From assembly GCF_014522305.1 (NCBI RefSeq), contig NZ_CP041982.1, forward strand, positions 253,001-317,000: 64,000 nucleotides of DNA, in the 5' to 3' direction. Positions 1 to 7,101 of this stretch are shown here, in pieces. A model generated the notes under the pieces. The model was given only the letters and a program-made list of their open reading frames with translations. It had not been told where the DNA came from and searched no databases. Within the stretch, counting starts at the first letter, position 1, and every line of letters begins with the position of its first letter. The DNA is from Lactobacillus sp. PV034. Lineage in GTDB: Bacteria; Bacillota; Bacilli; Lactobacillales; Lactobacillaceae. The position numbers were made by a program, and so were the translations under genes.

Positions 1-1
1 C

Positions 2-190
2 TTACGTGGTGGAATTGCACCGGTGACTACCTATGATAAATCGCGTTTACTTAAGGAAGTATTAGAGGGAAACATTAACCCAGGTAAGGTATTTACAAAG
101 CGTTTTTCATTAAAAGATATTCAAAAGGCTTATGAAGCAATGGATAAGCGTGAAACAATTAAGTCTTTAATTATCGTAAATGATAAATAA
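2..190 (+). CDS. Zinc-type (MDR) alcohol dehydrogenase, C-terminal fragment
   Basis: This is the 3' end of a gene cut by the window edge: 62 in-frame codons from base 2 to a TAA at 188-190. The visible residues follow the C-terminal pattern of medium-chain dehydrogenases, a GGIAP stretch, then KRFSLKDIQKAYEAMDKRE and a short hydrophobic beta strand ending the NAD(P)-binding domain. The family oxidises alcohols or reduces aldehydes and quinones. The catalytic zinc ligands lie outside the window, so substrate and full length cannot be judged. A flavodoxin gene begins 18 bases downstream with its own strong ribosome binding site, so the two are probably co-transcribed. Confidence 0.7.
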   Translation, partial: LRGGIAPVTTYDKSRLLKEVLEGNINPGKVFTKRFSLKDIQKAYEAMDKRETIKSLIIVNDK

Positions 191-208
191 AAATAGGAGG
201 AATTAAAT

Positions 209-658
209 TTGAAAACTTTAGTTGCCTATTATTCTTGGTCAGGCAATACTAGAAAGGTCGCTGAAAAAATTCATAAGCAAATATCAGAAAGTGATCTTAT
301 AGAAATAAGGGTACCAGCTGAGACATTTTCTGAAGATATGTATCAAACTAATGATATTTTTAAGGAACAGGTTAAAAATAAACAATTTCCAAAAATAGTT
401 CTTCCAGCAACTGATTTTCAGAATTATGATCTTATACTAATTGGTAGTCCCGTATGGTCGGGAATGCCAGCGAGTCCGATTAAGACATGTTTAGATAAAT
501 TAAGGCAGAATGATTATCAAGGAAAGATTGCTTCATTTTTTACTGATGTTGGACAAGAGGGTAATTATGCGGCAACTTTTAAATCATGGAGTAAAGATCT
601 TAAATTAATTGGAATCGGAAAAAATGATTCTAAAGTAAATGAATGGTTATCAAAATAG
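209..658 (+). CDS. Flavodoxin-like FMN protein, TTG start
   Basis: A 149-residue flavodoxin-fold protein, a small soluble FMN-binding electron carrier or NAD(P)H-linked reductase partner. The FMN phosphate loop is SWSGNT at residues 9-14, and the second FMN-contact loop is GSPVWSG near residue 80. The start is TTG, chosen because AGGAGG at 195-200 sits 8 bases upstream and the protein begins exactly where flavodoxins begin (MKTLVAYYSWSG). It follows the dehydrogenase fragment closely, which suggests a small redox operon. The length is normal for a short-chain flavodoxin of the flavodoxin_4 type. The redox partner is unknown. Confidence 0.85.
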   Translation: MKTLVAYYSWSGNTRKVAEKIHKQISESDLIEIRVPAETFSEDMYQTNDIFKEQVKNKQFPKIVLPATDFQNYDLILIGSPVWSGMPASPIKTCLDKLRQNDYQGKIASFFTDVGQEGNYAATFKSWSKDLKLIGIGKNDSKVNEWLSK

Positions 659-690
659 GATACTCACAATTGAGTATCCTTATTTTTGTG
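657..690. terminator. Bidirectional terminator between convergent genes
   Basis: A perfect 10-bp inverted repeat (AGGATACTCA / TGAGTATCCT, loop CAAT) is followed by a T-rich run on the plus strand and by TATTTTG on the minus strand. The stem overlaps the stop codons of both convergent genes (plus-strand TAG at 656-658, minus-strand TAA at 680-682), so one hairpin serves the flavodoxin and the LysR gene. Confidence 0.85.
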
Positions 691-1546
691 GCCAAAGTTG
701 ACTTAGTTTTAACAGATAGTCCTTAAGCTCAGTTTTATTTTGCTTGAGATAAGTAGCATAAATCTCAAGTTCGTTATGTTCATCTTCAATTTTAACTAAA
801 GTACGATTATCATCCTGATTATGATTAGTGTCTAAGACAGATAGATTTGAACGGAAAACAGGAAAGTTAGAATATTTTGTTAGTTCGTCTAGAGAATTAA
901 GGTCATTTTGATAAAGAAATTTAGCATTAGGGATATATTTCTCACTAATGTCTTTCCATTCTCCAATATCTTGAGCTACTAAGAAGCTCAAGCCTTCTAA
1001 GTCTTTAAATGTGACTGAATTCTTTTGCGCAAGAGGATTAAATTTATCAATTTTAACAAATAAGTTTTCTTTTCCTAGATAAAGAGATTCAAGTTCAGGA
1101 GTTTGATATTCTTTAGTAGTAAAAATGATTTTTTCTTTATAAGTGAGTAAGTCAGCAGTAACATTAAGTGGATTAATAAGTTGAGAATTAATTACCAAAT
1201 CTTGATCAAATTTTGGGTCAAAAGTTTTAACTAATAAAAGTGGTCCAGGTAAAGTGGAGGCAATGTGTAACATATTTTGACTGTTGGCAAAATTGATAAC
1301 TTTTTCAGTAAATTCTTTTTGCGAGTCTAGTAATTTTTTCGCTTCTTTAGCAGCTAATTCACCAGTTTTATTAAGAGTAATCTTATTAGCTTGTCGTTCA
1401 AATAAAGTTACACCTAATTCCTGCTCTAATTTTTTCATTCCACGCGTAACACTAGGTTGAGTGATTAATAAATGCTCTGCTGTTGCACTTAAAGTTCCAT
1501 ATTTTTTAAAGGTAACTAACTCTTCTAAAAGTTCTGGGCTAATCAT
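680..1546 (-). CDS. LysR-family transcriptional regulator
   Basis: A 288-residue LysR regulator counting from the ATG at 1544-1546. The longer frame to 1567 lacks a ribosome binding site, while GAAAGAAG lies just upstream of this ATG, and LysR proteins normally begin one short helix before the winged HTH, as here. The HTH spans roughly residues 8-55 (GTLSATAEHLLITQPSVTRGMKKLE). The C-terminal effector domain is divergent, with no residue that identifies the ligand. It is transcribed away from the aldo/keto reductase at 1674, the classic arrangement for a LysR protein controlling its divergent neighbour. Confidence 0.85.
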   Translation of the reverse strand: MISPELLEELVTFKKYGTLSATAEHLLITQPSVTRGMKKLEQELGVTLFERQANKITLNKTGELAAKEAKKLLDSQKEFTEKVINFANSQNMLHIASTLPGPLLLVKTFDPKFDQDLVINSQLINPLNVTADLLTYKEKIIFTTKEYQTPELESLYLGKENLFVKIDKFNPLAQKNSVTFKDLEGLSFLVAQDIGEWKDISEKYIPNAKFLYQNDLNSLDELTKYSNFPVFRSNLSVLDTNHNQDDNRTLVKIEDEHNELEIYATYLKQNKTELKDYLLKLSQLWPQK

Positions 1547-1673
1547 TTTAAGTCTTCTTTCTACCATTCGTTAAGTGTATACTAGCATAATTCATTAGTA
1601 ATTTTAAAGCTTTATATTCTGTCATATACTCATAATTGAAATTTAGCAGAAAACGAAATAGAGGTAGACAAAG

Positions 1674-2531
1674 ATGGAATATATTAATTTAAATGATGGA
1701 AACAAAATGCCCATGTTAGGATTTGGAGTTTTTCAAGTTCCTGATTTTAAGCAAGCGCGTCAAGCAGTTACGGATGCAATTGATGTTGGGTATCGCCTAT
1801 TTGATACTGCTGCAGCTTATCAAAATGAAGCGGCAGTTGGTGAATCAATTAATAAAAGTGGAATTGATCGTAGTGAATTTTTTGTTACGTCAAAATTATG
1901 GCTTGATCATTTTACCTACGAAAAAGCTAAAGCGGGAATTGAAGATTCTTTAAGAAAATTAAATATGGATTATATGGATCTTTACTTACTTCATCAACCT
2001 TACGGAGATGTATACGGAGCATGGCGTGCATTAGAAGAAGCACAAAAGTCAGGTAAAATTAAGTCAATTGGCGTATCTAATTTTTATCCTGATCAGGTTA
2101 AAAATTTAGAGTTAATGAGCAGTGTCAAACCAGCAGTTAACCAAATTGAAGTTTCTCCATGGTTCCAACAAAATGATGATGTTAACTTTATGCAAAAAGA
2201 AGATATTGCCGTAGAAGCTTGGGCACCTTTTGCGGAAGGTAAGCATGATATCTTTACTAACGAAACTTTAGCCAAAATTGGTGAAAAGTATGGTAAGAGT
2301 AATGGACAAGTAATTTTACGTTGGTTATTACAAAGAGAAATTATTGTTATTCCTAAGACTGTTCATAAAGCACGGATGCAAGAAAATTTTGATGTATTTG
2401 ATTTTAAATTGTCGCAAGATGATATGGAAACTATTAGTAAGCTTGATAGACATGAAAGTCAGTTCTTTGATCATCACGATCCCGTAGCAATTGAATCAAT
2501 TTTTGGTTCAAGCTTAAGAGCTTTACGTTAA
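1674..2531 (+). CDS. Aldo/keto reductase
   Basis: A 285-residue NADPH-dependent AKR that reduces aldehydes or ketones; bacterial relatives act on 2,5-diketo-gluconate, methylglyoxal and similar substrates. The catalytic tetrad is intact: Asp44 (FDTA), Tyr49, Lys74 (SKLW) and His107 (LLHQP). The cofactor phosphate loop IPKTVHKARMQEN lies near residue 230. GAGGTAG a few bases upstream supports the ATG. It is divergent from a LysR gene and followed 14 bases later by an NAD(P)-binding protein, beginning a run of five reductase-like genes probably transcribed together. The true substrate cannot be read from the sequence. Confidence 0.92.
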   Translation: MEYINLNDGNKMPMLGFGVFQVPDFKQARQAVTDAIDVGYRLFDTAAAYQNEAAVGESINKSGIDRSEFFVTSKLWLDHFTYEKAKAGIEDSLRKLNMDYMDLYLLHQPYGDVYGAWRALEEAQKSGKIKSIGVSNFYPDQVKNLELMSSVKPAVNQIEVSPWFQQNDDVNFMQKEDIAVEAWAPFAEGKHDIFTNETLAKIGEKYGKSNGQVILRWLLQREIIVIPKTVHKARMQENFDVFDFKLSQDDMETISKLDRHESQFFDHHDPVAIESIFGSSLRALR

Positions 2532-2545
2532 AAAAGGAGAAAAAT

Positions 2546-3208
2546 ATGATAAAAAATGTTCTAATTGTTGGGGCAAATGGACAAATCGCTCGTTTAGTTG
2601 AAGACAGGCTTTTAAAAGATGGTAAAGATGTACATCTAACTTTATTTTTAAGAAATGCTGGTCGCTTAGTGCAATTAAAAGATAATAAGGCAGTAACCAT
2701 TATTGATGGGGATGCTAATAATTCTGAAGAATTGCGTGAAGCAATTAAAGATCAAGATATTGTTTATGTTGCGTTTGTTGATCATGGCGAAAATGCCCAG
2801 GTAACTAAAAATATTATTAAGATTATGGATAAAGAAAGGGTTAAACGTTTAATTTCGTCAAATATCTTGGGAATTTACGACGAAGTGCCGGGGGAATTTG
2901 GTGAATATAATCGTCAAATGTGTTTCGGTGGAGTTGTTAAATCTACAGATTCAGTAGTTCAATCAGCAACTGCAATTGAAAATTCAGATTTAGATTATAC
3001 AATCTTACGAATTCCTTGGTTAAATGATCGTAACGAAATAAAATATACTGTTACACATAAGGGAGAAGAGTACATCGGTGTTTCTGCTTCGAGAAAGAGT
3101 GTAGCAGATTTGATTGTTAAGATTATTAACGATCCAAAACTATATGAAAAAGAAAGTATTGGATTTGCAAATCCTGATACGCAAGGTGCAAGTCGACCAG
3201 TATATTAA
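2546..3208 (+). CDS. Atypical SDR, NAD(P)-binding NmrA/YwnB-like protein (copy 1)
   Basis: A 220-residue Rossmann-fold protein. GANGQIA at residues 9-15 is the dinucleotide-binding glycine motif. No Tyr-x-x-x-Lys catalytic pair is present, as is usual for SDR_a5 / NAD(P)H-binding family members, which act as reductases or redox sensors. It is a close paralogue of the protein at 11579: both share the block SSNILGIYDEVPGEFG and an identical RIPWLNDR near the C-terminus. This copy carries about five extra residues after GEFG (EYNRQMCFGG region). It sits between the aldo/keto reductase and a broken SDR in one strand-consistent cluster. Confidence 0.8.
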   Translation: MIKNVLIVGANGQIARLVEDRLLKDGKDVHLTLFLRNAGRLVQLKDNKAVTIIDGDANNSEELREAIKDQDIVYVAFVDHGENAQVTKNIIKIMDKERVKRLISSNILGIYDEVPGEFGEYNRQMCFGGVVKSTDSVVQSATAIENSDLDYTILRIPWLNDRNEIKYTVTHKGEEYIGVSASRKSVADLIVKIINDPKLYEKESIGFANPDTQGASRPVY

Positions 3209-3227
3209 GAAAAGGAAAAAAGTTAAA

Positions 3228-4071
3228 ATGAGTAAAACATGGTTAATCACAGGAATTAGTAGTGGTTTTGGTAAAGCATTGACAAAACAATTATTAGCAA
3301 ATGGTGAGACAGTAATTGGTACAGTTAGAACTAAAAAAGAAGATATTAAAGAATTAGAAGAACAATATCCTCATACTTTAGATGTAGAGCATTTAGATGT
3401 GACTGATGTTAATGAAATTCGTAAAGTAGTAAGTGAGACAATTGCTAAGCATAATAAAATTGATGTCTTGATTAACAATGCAGGTTATGGACTCTTTGGC
3501 GCTGCAGAAGAATTAAGTGATGGAGAAATCAATAAAATTTTAGCTACTGATCTTACCGGATCTATTCAAATGATTCGTGCTGTTATTCCACAAATGCGTA
3601 AGCAAGGTGAAGGACGTATTATTCAAATTTCTTCATATGGAGGTCAGGTTGCTTATCCTGGTAATTCAATGTATCATGCAGCTAAGTTTGGAATTGAAGG
3701 TTTTTGTGAATCAGTAGCCCAAGAAGTTGCGCCATTTAATATTGGTGTAACTATTATTGAACCCGGTGGTGCAAGAACTGAATTTCGTTATGGGAGTGCT
3801 CATATAGCAAACTTAATACCAGAATATGATAATACTCCAACTCATGCATTTTTGAAGATGCTTGATCCTAAAAATGGATTAGCTCCTGGTGATCCAAATA
3901 AAATGGCTACGCGCATTATAAGAAACAGTTGATCAAGATCCTGCTCCATTACATGTATTACTTGGTTCACAAGCTCTTCGAGCTACCATTGAACGGTTGA
4001 GTCAACGATTAGATGAATATAAAGGTCAAACAGATTTAGCAGCTTCAACTGATGTTAAGGAAGAAAATTAA
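3228..4071 (+). pseudogene. Classical SDR oxidoreductase broken by a +1 frameshift
   Basis: The reading frame starts at ATG 3228, 19 bases after the previous gene; a longer upstream frame overlaps that gene and is not credible. The N-terminal part is an intact classical SDR: TGISSGFG cofactor loop at residues 8-15, NNAG, the catalytic Ser and a YHAAK active-site pair. At 3918-3924 the sequence reads ATA-A-GAA. Frame 3228 hits TGA at 3930-3932 after 234 residues. Removing the one extra A restores ETVDQDPAPLHVLLGSQALR and a further run to TAA at 4069-4071, giving a 280-residue protein of normal SDR length. The truncated product keeps the active site but loses the C-terminal substrate-binding and packing segment. 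A sequencing error is an alternative. Confidence 0.85.
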
Positions 4072-4443
4072 ATGACTGACAAAGAAGAAATAATTGATCT
4101 ATATCGTCGTGAAAATCAGGCTATGGTAGATAAGGATATAGTAACTTTAAAACAGATTTTGGTTCCGACAATGCAACTAATGCATATGACTGGTTATGTT
4201 CAACCAAAAAATGAATGGCTAGATCAAATTCAAAATGGACAAATGAAATATTTTTCTTCTGTGGAAGAGAATATTAAGGATATCAATATTGAGAAAAATC
4301 ATGCCAGTTTAATTGGTCAAAATAAAGTAAAAGCAAATATTTGGGGTAGTGGAGTCGCTACTTGGCGTCTGCAAATGAAAGTAAACTTTATCAAAGTTGA
4401 TGGTAAATGGATGATTAGTGATCAAGTTGCAAGTACTTATTGA
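4072..4443 (+). CDS. NTF2-like / SnoaL-fold small protein
   Basis: A 123-residue protein with the pattern of nuclear transport factor 2-like (DUF4440/SnoaL) domains: an N-terminal helix with a polar Tyr-Arg-Arg-Glu stretch, a central beta-rich half and a terminal strand containing VDGKWMISDQVAS. Such proteins are small cone-shaped pocket proteins, some enzymes, many unassigned. Its ATG directly abuts the TAA of the frameshifted SDR, so translation is probably coupled to that gene's restored frame. Termination 140 bases upstream at the frameshift could reduce its translation. No catalytic residue can be assigned with confidence. Confidence 0.7.
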   Translation: MTDKEEIIDLYRRENQAMVDKDIVTLKQILVPTMQLMHMTGYVQPKNEWLDQIQNGQMKYFSSVEENIKDINIEKNHASLIGQNKVKANIWGSGVATWRLQMKVNFIKVDGKWMISDQVASTY

Positions 4444-4458
4444 GGAGAAGAGGAAATA

Positions 4459-5067
4459 ATGACAAAAAATATTTTAATTATTGGAGCAACAGGAACTTTA
4501 GGTAGAGCAGTTACAGAAAATACGTTAGAAACAACAGATGATAAGTTAACCTTATTTTCTCGTTCAGCTAGCCGAATTAGTCTTATTGACCCTAGCCGTG
4601 AAAAAATAATTAGTGGTAGTGTAATGGTTGATGCAGATTTGGATAGAGCAGTAGCTGATCAAGATGCAGTTTTTGCTGCTTTAAGTGGAGACCTTGGAGC
4701 TTATGCTGCAAAGATTATTGCTGCTATGAGTCCTAATCATGTTTCTCGCTTAGTTTTTATCACTTCAATGGGAATTTATGATGAAATTCCAGCTTCAGTT
4801 GGTACTCAAGGAAATCTTCGTTTCAATCCAGTTTTACAAACTTACCGTGATGCTGCTGATGAGATTGAAGCTTCTAATTTAGATTACACGATTGTACGTC
4901 CAGGGTGGTTTACTAGTGGGCCAGTTGATTATGAAGTAACTCATAAAGGTGAGCCTTTTGGTGGTCATGATGTTTCAATTGCATCGATTGCTGATATTGT
5001 GACTAAACTTTTAGACGATAATACTTTGTATGCTAGAGATAGTACTGGAATTAATACACCAGCATAA
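4459..5067 (+). CDS. Atypical SDR, NAD(P)-binding protein (third paralogue)
   Basis: A 202-residue Rossmann protein with GATGTLG at residues 9-15 and the ITSMGIYDEIP block that aligns with SSNILGIYDEVP in the proteins at 2546 and 11579. It is shorter and more distant than those two are from each other. As in them, the SDR Tyr-x-x-x-Lys pair is absent. A GAGGAGAAG-like ribosome binding site lies 15 bases after the preceding gene. It is the last gene of the 1674-5067 cluster. The role is unknown; NAD(P)H-dependent reductase or redox sensing is the family-level guess. Confidence 0.78.
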   Translation: MTKNILIIGATGTLGRAVTENTLETTDDKLTLFSRSASRISLIDPSREKIISGSVMVDADLDRAVADQDAVFAALSGDLGAYAAKIIAAMSPNHVSRLVFITSMGIYDEIPASVGTQGNLRFNPVLQTYRDAADEIEASNLDYTIVRPGWFTSGPVDYEVTHKGEPFGGHDVSIASIADIVTKLLDDNTLYARDSTGINTPA

Positions 5068-5146
5068 TGATTATTAATTTAATTCTAAAGTTTTTTTATC
5101 TTTTGACTATTTGAAGGATAGTAGAATAAATAATAAGGAGAAAATT

Positions 5147-5251
5147 ATGTTACAAATAATTGGAAGTGGAATTTTATTAGGGTTATTATTTTTTGCAATG
5201 AGACCAAGTCAAAAACAACAATTGCAAAGAATTAATCGTCATGGAAGATAA
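5147..5251 (+). CDS. 34-residue single-span membrane microprotein
   Basis: A short frame ATG 5147 to TAA 5249-5251, preceded by AAGGAG at 5135-5140 with a 6-base gap. The peptide has a Gly/Leu/Phe hydrophobic stretch of about 15 residues (IIGSGILLGLLFFAM), then a Lys/Arg/Gln-rich tail ending RINRHGR, a positive-inside single transmembrane architecture. A possible promoter (TTGACT at 5103-5108 and TAAATA at 5127-5132, 18-base spacer) and a terminator immediately after the stop make it a free-standing transcription unit. I do not recognise the family. The ribosome binding site and composition argue for a real gene. Confidence 0.6.
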   Translation: MLQIIGSGILLGLLFFAMRPSQKQQLQRINRHGR

Positions 5252-5254
5252 AAT

Positions 5255-5292
5255 AAATTCCCGAAATTCGAATTAGGATTTCGGGGATTTAT
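5255..5292. terminator. Bidirectional terminator
   Basis: The inverted repeat AAATTCCCGAAAT / ATTTCGGGGATTT (one bulge) spans 5255-5290, between the microprotein and the convergent cupin gene. A short T-containing tail follows on both strands, and the stem touches the cupin stop codon at 5289-5291. Confidence 0.7.
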
Positions 5293-5720
5293 TTTGCATT
5301 TAAAAAGTAGCTTTCTAATGAATTGTAATAATCATCATCAACAGGTTCTTCCCAAGTTGCAGTACCCTTGGTAATAGCAATATGTGAGAACCAACTATCC
5401 TTGGTTGCACCATGCCAGTGTTTTACACCATCATGAACTTCTACTACATCGCCAGGCTTCATTAATTGAGCAGGCTTACCTTCTTCTTGGAACCAGCCTT
5501 CACCACCAGTTGCAATTAAGATTTGGTAGCCATGGTGACGATGCCAGTTATTACGAGTTCCTGGTTCAAATGAAACATTAGCTACACTCACATCAATATT
5601 ATCGTCAGGAGCAACTAAACCATTGAGATAACTTGTTCCAGTAAAGTATTTTGCATATGCGACATTTTCGTCGCCAAAACCAAAGGTATTATTTTTAACT
5701 TCTTCTTCATTTTTAGCCAT
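5289..5720 (-). CDS. Cupin-domain protein
   Basis: A 143-residue single-domain cupin. Metal-ligand motif 1 is visible as NNWHRHHGYQ followed by a conserved Glu in the GGEGWFQEEG loop, and motif 2 as PGDVVEVHDGVKHWHGA. The start is the ATG at 5718-5720, with GAGGTG six bases upstream; the GTG at 5729 lies inside that Shine-Dalgarno sequence and is rejected. Related cupins sit beside carboxymuconolactone decarboxylase-family and reductase genes and act as metal-dependent isomerases, decarboxylases or dioxygenases; the substrate here is unknown. It is divergent from a LysR gene and is the likely target of that regulator. Confidence 0.85.
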   Translation of the reverse strand: MAKNEEEVKNNTFGFGDENVAYAKYFTGTSYLNGLVAPDDNIDVSVANVSFEPGTRNNWHRHHGYQILIATGGEGWFQEEGKPAQLMKPGDVVEVHDGVKHWHGATKDSWFSHIAITKGTATWEEPVDDDYYNSLESYFLNAK

Positions 5721-5736
5721 TTTATTCACCTCATAA

Positions 5737-5764
5737 GTAATATTTAATTCAATATTATTGTAAA
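5737..5764 (-). promoter_or_regulatory. Cupin promoter overlapping a palindrome
   Basis: On the minus strand TTTACA (5759-5764) and TATTAC (5737-5742) are separated by 16 bases. The spacer contains the inverted repeat TAATATT-N6-AATATTA (5738-5757). A LysR gene is divergent, so this is a candidate operator as well as a promoter. The palindrome is AT-rich, so chance is not excluded. Confidence 0.5.
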
Positions 5765-5835
5765 GACTACCTAATTCTATGTAAAATGCTTATAGTTTCT
5801 TAATTTTAATGCTTAAAATGTATGGAGAAGAAATC

Positions 5836-6726
5836 ATGGATACAAGAGTACTAAATTATTTTTTAACGGTAGCGCAAGAGGGTAATGTAACTAAAGCAGC
5901 ACAGAAGTTGCATATTACTCAGCCAACACTTTCGCGCCAAATTAGTGAGCTAGAAGATTCTTTAAATGTCACTTTATTTGATCGCACTAATCGACATCTC
6001 GAGTTAACTCAAGCAGGCAAATTTTTTCAAAAGCGTGCTCATGCAATTCTTGATCTTGTGGCTCAAACAGAACTGGATTTACAAAATCAAGAGAATGAAT
6101 TAACCGGGACAATTCACCTCGGTAGTGTAGAAAGTAGCGCTTCAATTTGGTTAATGAACATAGTAAAAAAGATGCAGGAGCTTTATCCACAAGTAGTTTT
6201 TGATATTGATACTGCTAATGGGGATGATTTAAAAGAAAAGTTAGACCAAGGATTATTAGATTTGGCACTTTTACTAGAGCCAATTGAAGCAAAAAAATAT
6301 AACTATATTAGACTACCAATTAAAGATACCTGGGGTATAATTGCAGCACGAGATAGTTATCTAGCAAAAAAGGAAACAATTACTACTAATGATCTCTACC
6401 AAATACCTTTAACTTTATCTAAAAGATCTTTGGTGCGTAACGAATTGGCACAGTCTTTACAATTGAATCCTAACCGTTTGAATATTACTTCCACTCATAA
6501 TTTAGCCAGTAATCCACTGCAATTAGTAAAGAATCATACTAGTTTTCAGTTGGGAATCGAAGGAGTTTTAAAACTACATAATGATCCTGATTTAGTCTTT
6601 CTTCCTCTTGTTCCGAAAACTACGACAGGGCATATTGTTGCCTGGCGTAAAAATGCCTACTTGTCAGCAGTAACAAAATCATTTTTACAGTTAATTACGG
6701 ATACATTGAATACAAGCTCAAAGTAA
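5836..6726 (+). CDS. LysR-family transcriptional regulator
   Basis: A 296-residue LysR regulator from the ATG at 5836, chosen because GGAG at 5824-5827 is 8 bases upstream and the protein then begins MDTRVLNYFLTVA, the usual LysR N-terminus. The HTH occupies about residues 1-60 (VTKAAQKLHITQPTLSRQIS), followed by the linker helix and a periplasmic-binding-protein-like effector domain of CynR/AlsR-like appearance. It is transcribed away from the cupin gene at 5289-5720, which is its probable target. The inducer is not predictable. Confidence 0.88.
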   Translation: MDTRVLNYFLTVAQEGNVTKAAQKLHITQPTLSRQISELEDSLNVTLFDRTNRHLELTQAGKFFQKRAHAILDLVAQTELDLQNQENELTGTIHLGSVESSASIWLMNIVKKMQELYPQVVFDIDTANGDDLKEKLDQGLLDLALLLEPIEAKKYNYIRLPIKDTWGIIAARDSYLAKKETITTNDLYQIPLTLSKRSLVRNELAQSLQLNPNRLNITSTHNLASNPLQLVKNHTSFQLGIEGVLKLHNDPDLVFLPLVPKTTTGHIVAWRKNAYLSAVTKSFLQLITDTLNTSSK

Positions 6727-6766
6727 AGTAAGATAAGGTTATTAATTCAGAGCTTGGAGGAATATT

Positions 6767-6973
6767 ATGAAAGCTTGGAAAATTAGTGGGATGATAGTGT
6801 TATTATTTTGGCTTATTGTTGCTGCCATTATTTGGTTTCGTCGGATTGATGGAGCCGGAGTAGTGCAAAATGTTCAAATGAGAGAGATTACTTTGTTAAT
6901 TTGGTGTGTTTTTGCTATTCCTGTAATTATTGGTTATATTATTTGGTTTATTGGGTTAAATAAGAAAAGCTAG
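6767..6973 (+). CDS. Small membrane protein with two transmembrane helices
   Basis: A 68-residue protein with two hydrophobic segments, about residues 6-24 and 43-64, separated by a polar loop (RRIDGAGVVQNVQMREI) and ending in KKS. GGAGG lies six bases before the ATG, and a terminator follows at once. The family is not recognised. It lies 40 bases after the LysR gene and could share its transcript. A two-helix hairpin suggests a small accessory or stress-associated membrane protein, but nothing in the sequence assigns a function. Confidence 0.7.
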   Translation: MKAWKISGMIVLLFWLIVAAIIWFRRIDGAGVVQNVQMREITLLIWCVFAIPVIIGYIIWFIGLNKKS

Positions 6974-6987
6974 TGGTGATAAATAGC

Positions 6988-7026
6988 AAAAAATATCTGG
7001 GACTAAAAATCTCAGATATTTTTTTA
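6988..7026 (+). terminator. Rho-independent terminator
   Basis: AAATATCTGGGA and TCTCAGATATTT form a near-perfect stem around a CTAAAAA loop, followed by seven T residues. It ends the 6767 transcript. Confidence 0.82.
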
Positions 7027-7027
7027 T

Positions 7028-7056
7028 TTGACTATTTGTCGATAACGACTTATACT
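7028..7056 (+). promoter_or_regulatory. padC promoter
   Basis: TTGACT (7028-7033) and TATACT (7051-7056) with a 17-base spacer form a near-consensus sigma-A promoter 45 bases before padC. The spacer contains GTCG-ATAA-CGAC (7038-7049), and ATAAC/GTTAT (7042-7046 / 7058-7062) flank the -10, as expected for a repressor-controlled promoter. Confidence 0.8.
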
Positions 7057-7076
7057 AGTTATGAAATATGTCGATA
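7037..7076 (+). promoter_or_regulatory. Candidate PadR operator: TGTCGATA direct repeats
   Basis: TGTCGATA occurs at 7037-7044 and again at 7069-7076, 32 bases apart, about three helical turns on the same DNA face, bracketing the -10 element. The first copy is half of the GTCG/CGAC dyad. PadR is known to repress padC until phenolic acids appear. That these repeats are its site is my inference. Confidence 0.5.
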
Positions 7077-7101
7077 TTAACACAAAAGGAGAAAATGACT
7101 T

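Noticed and set aside
1723..1953. Overlapping plus-strand ORF inside the aldo/keto reductase
   Set aside because: No ribosome binding site, low-complexity Leu/Lys translation, and the reductase frame is fully supported by its catalytic tetrad.
3114..3227. N-terminal extension of the SDR overlapping the upstream gene
   Set aside because: It is read inside the previous gene, lacks a ribosome binding site, and its basic translation (KKRKKVK) precedes a normal SDR start.
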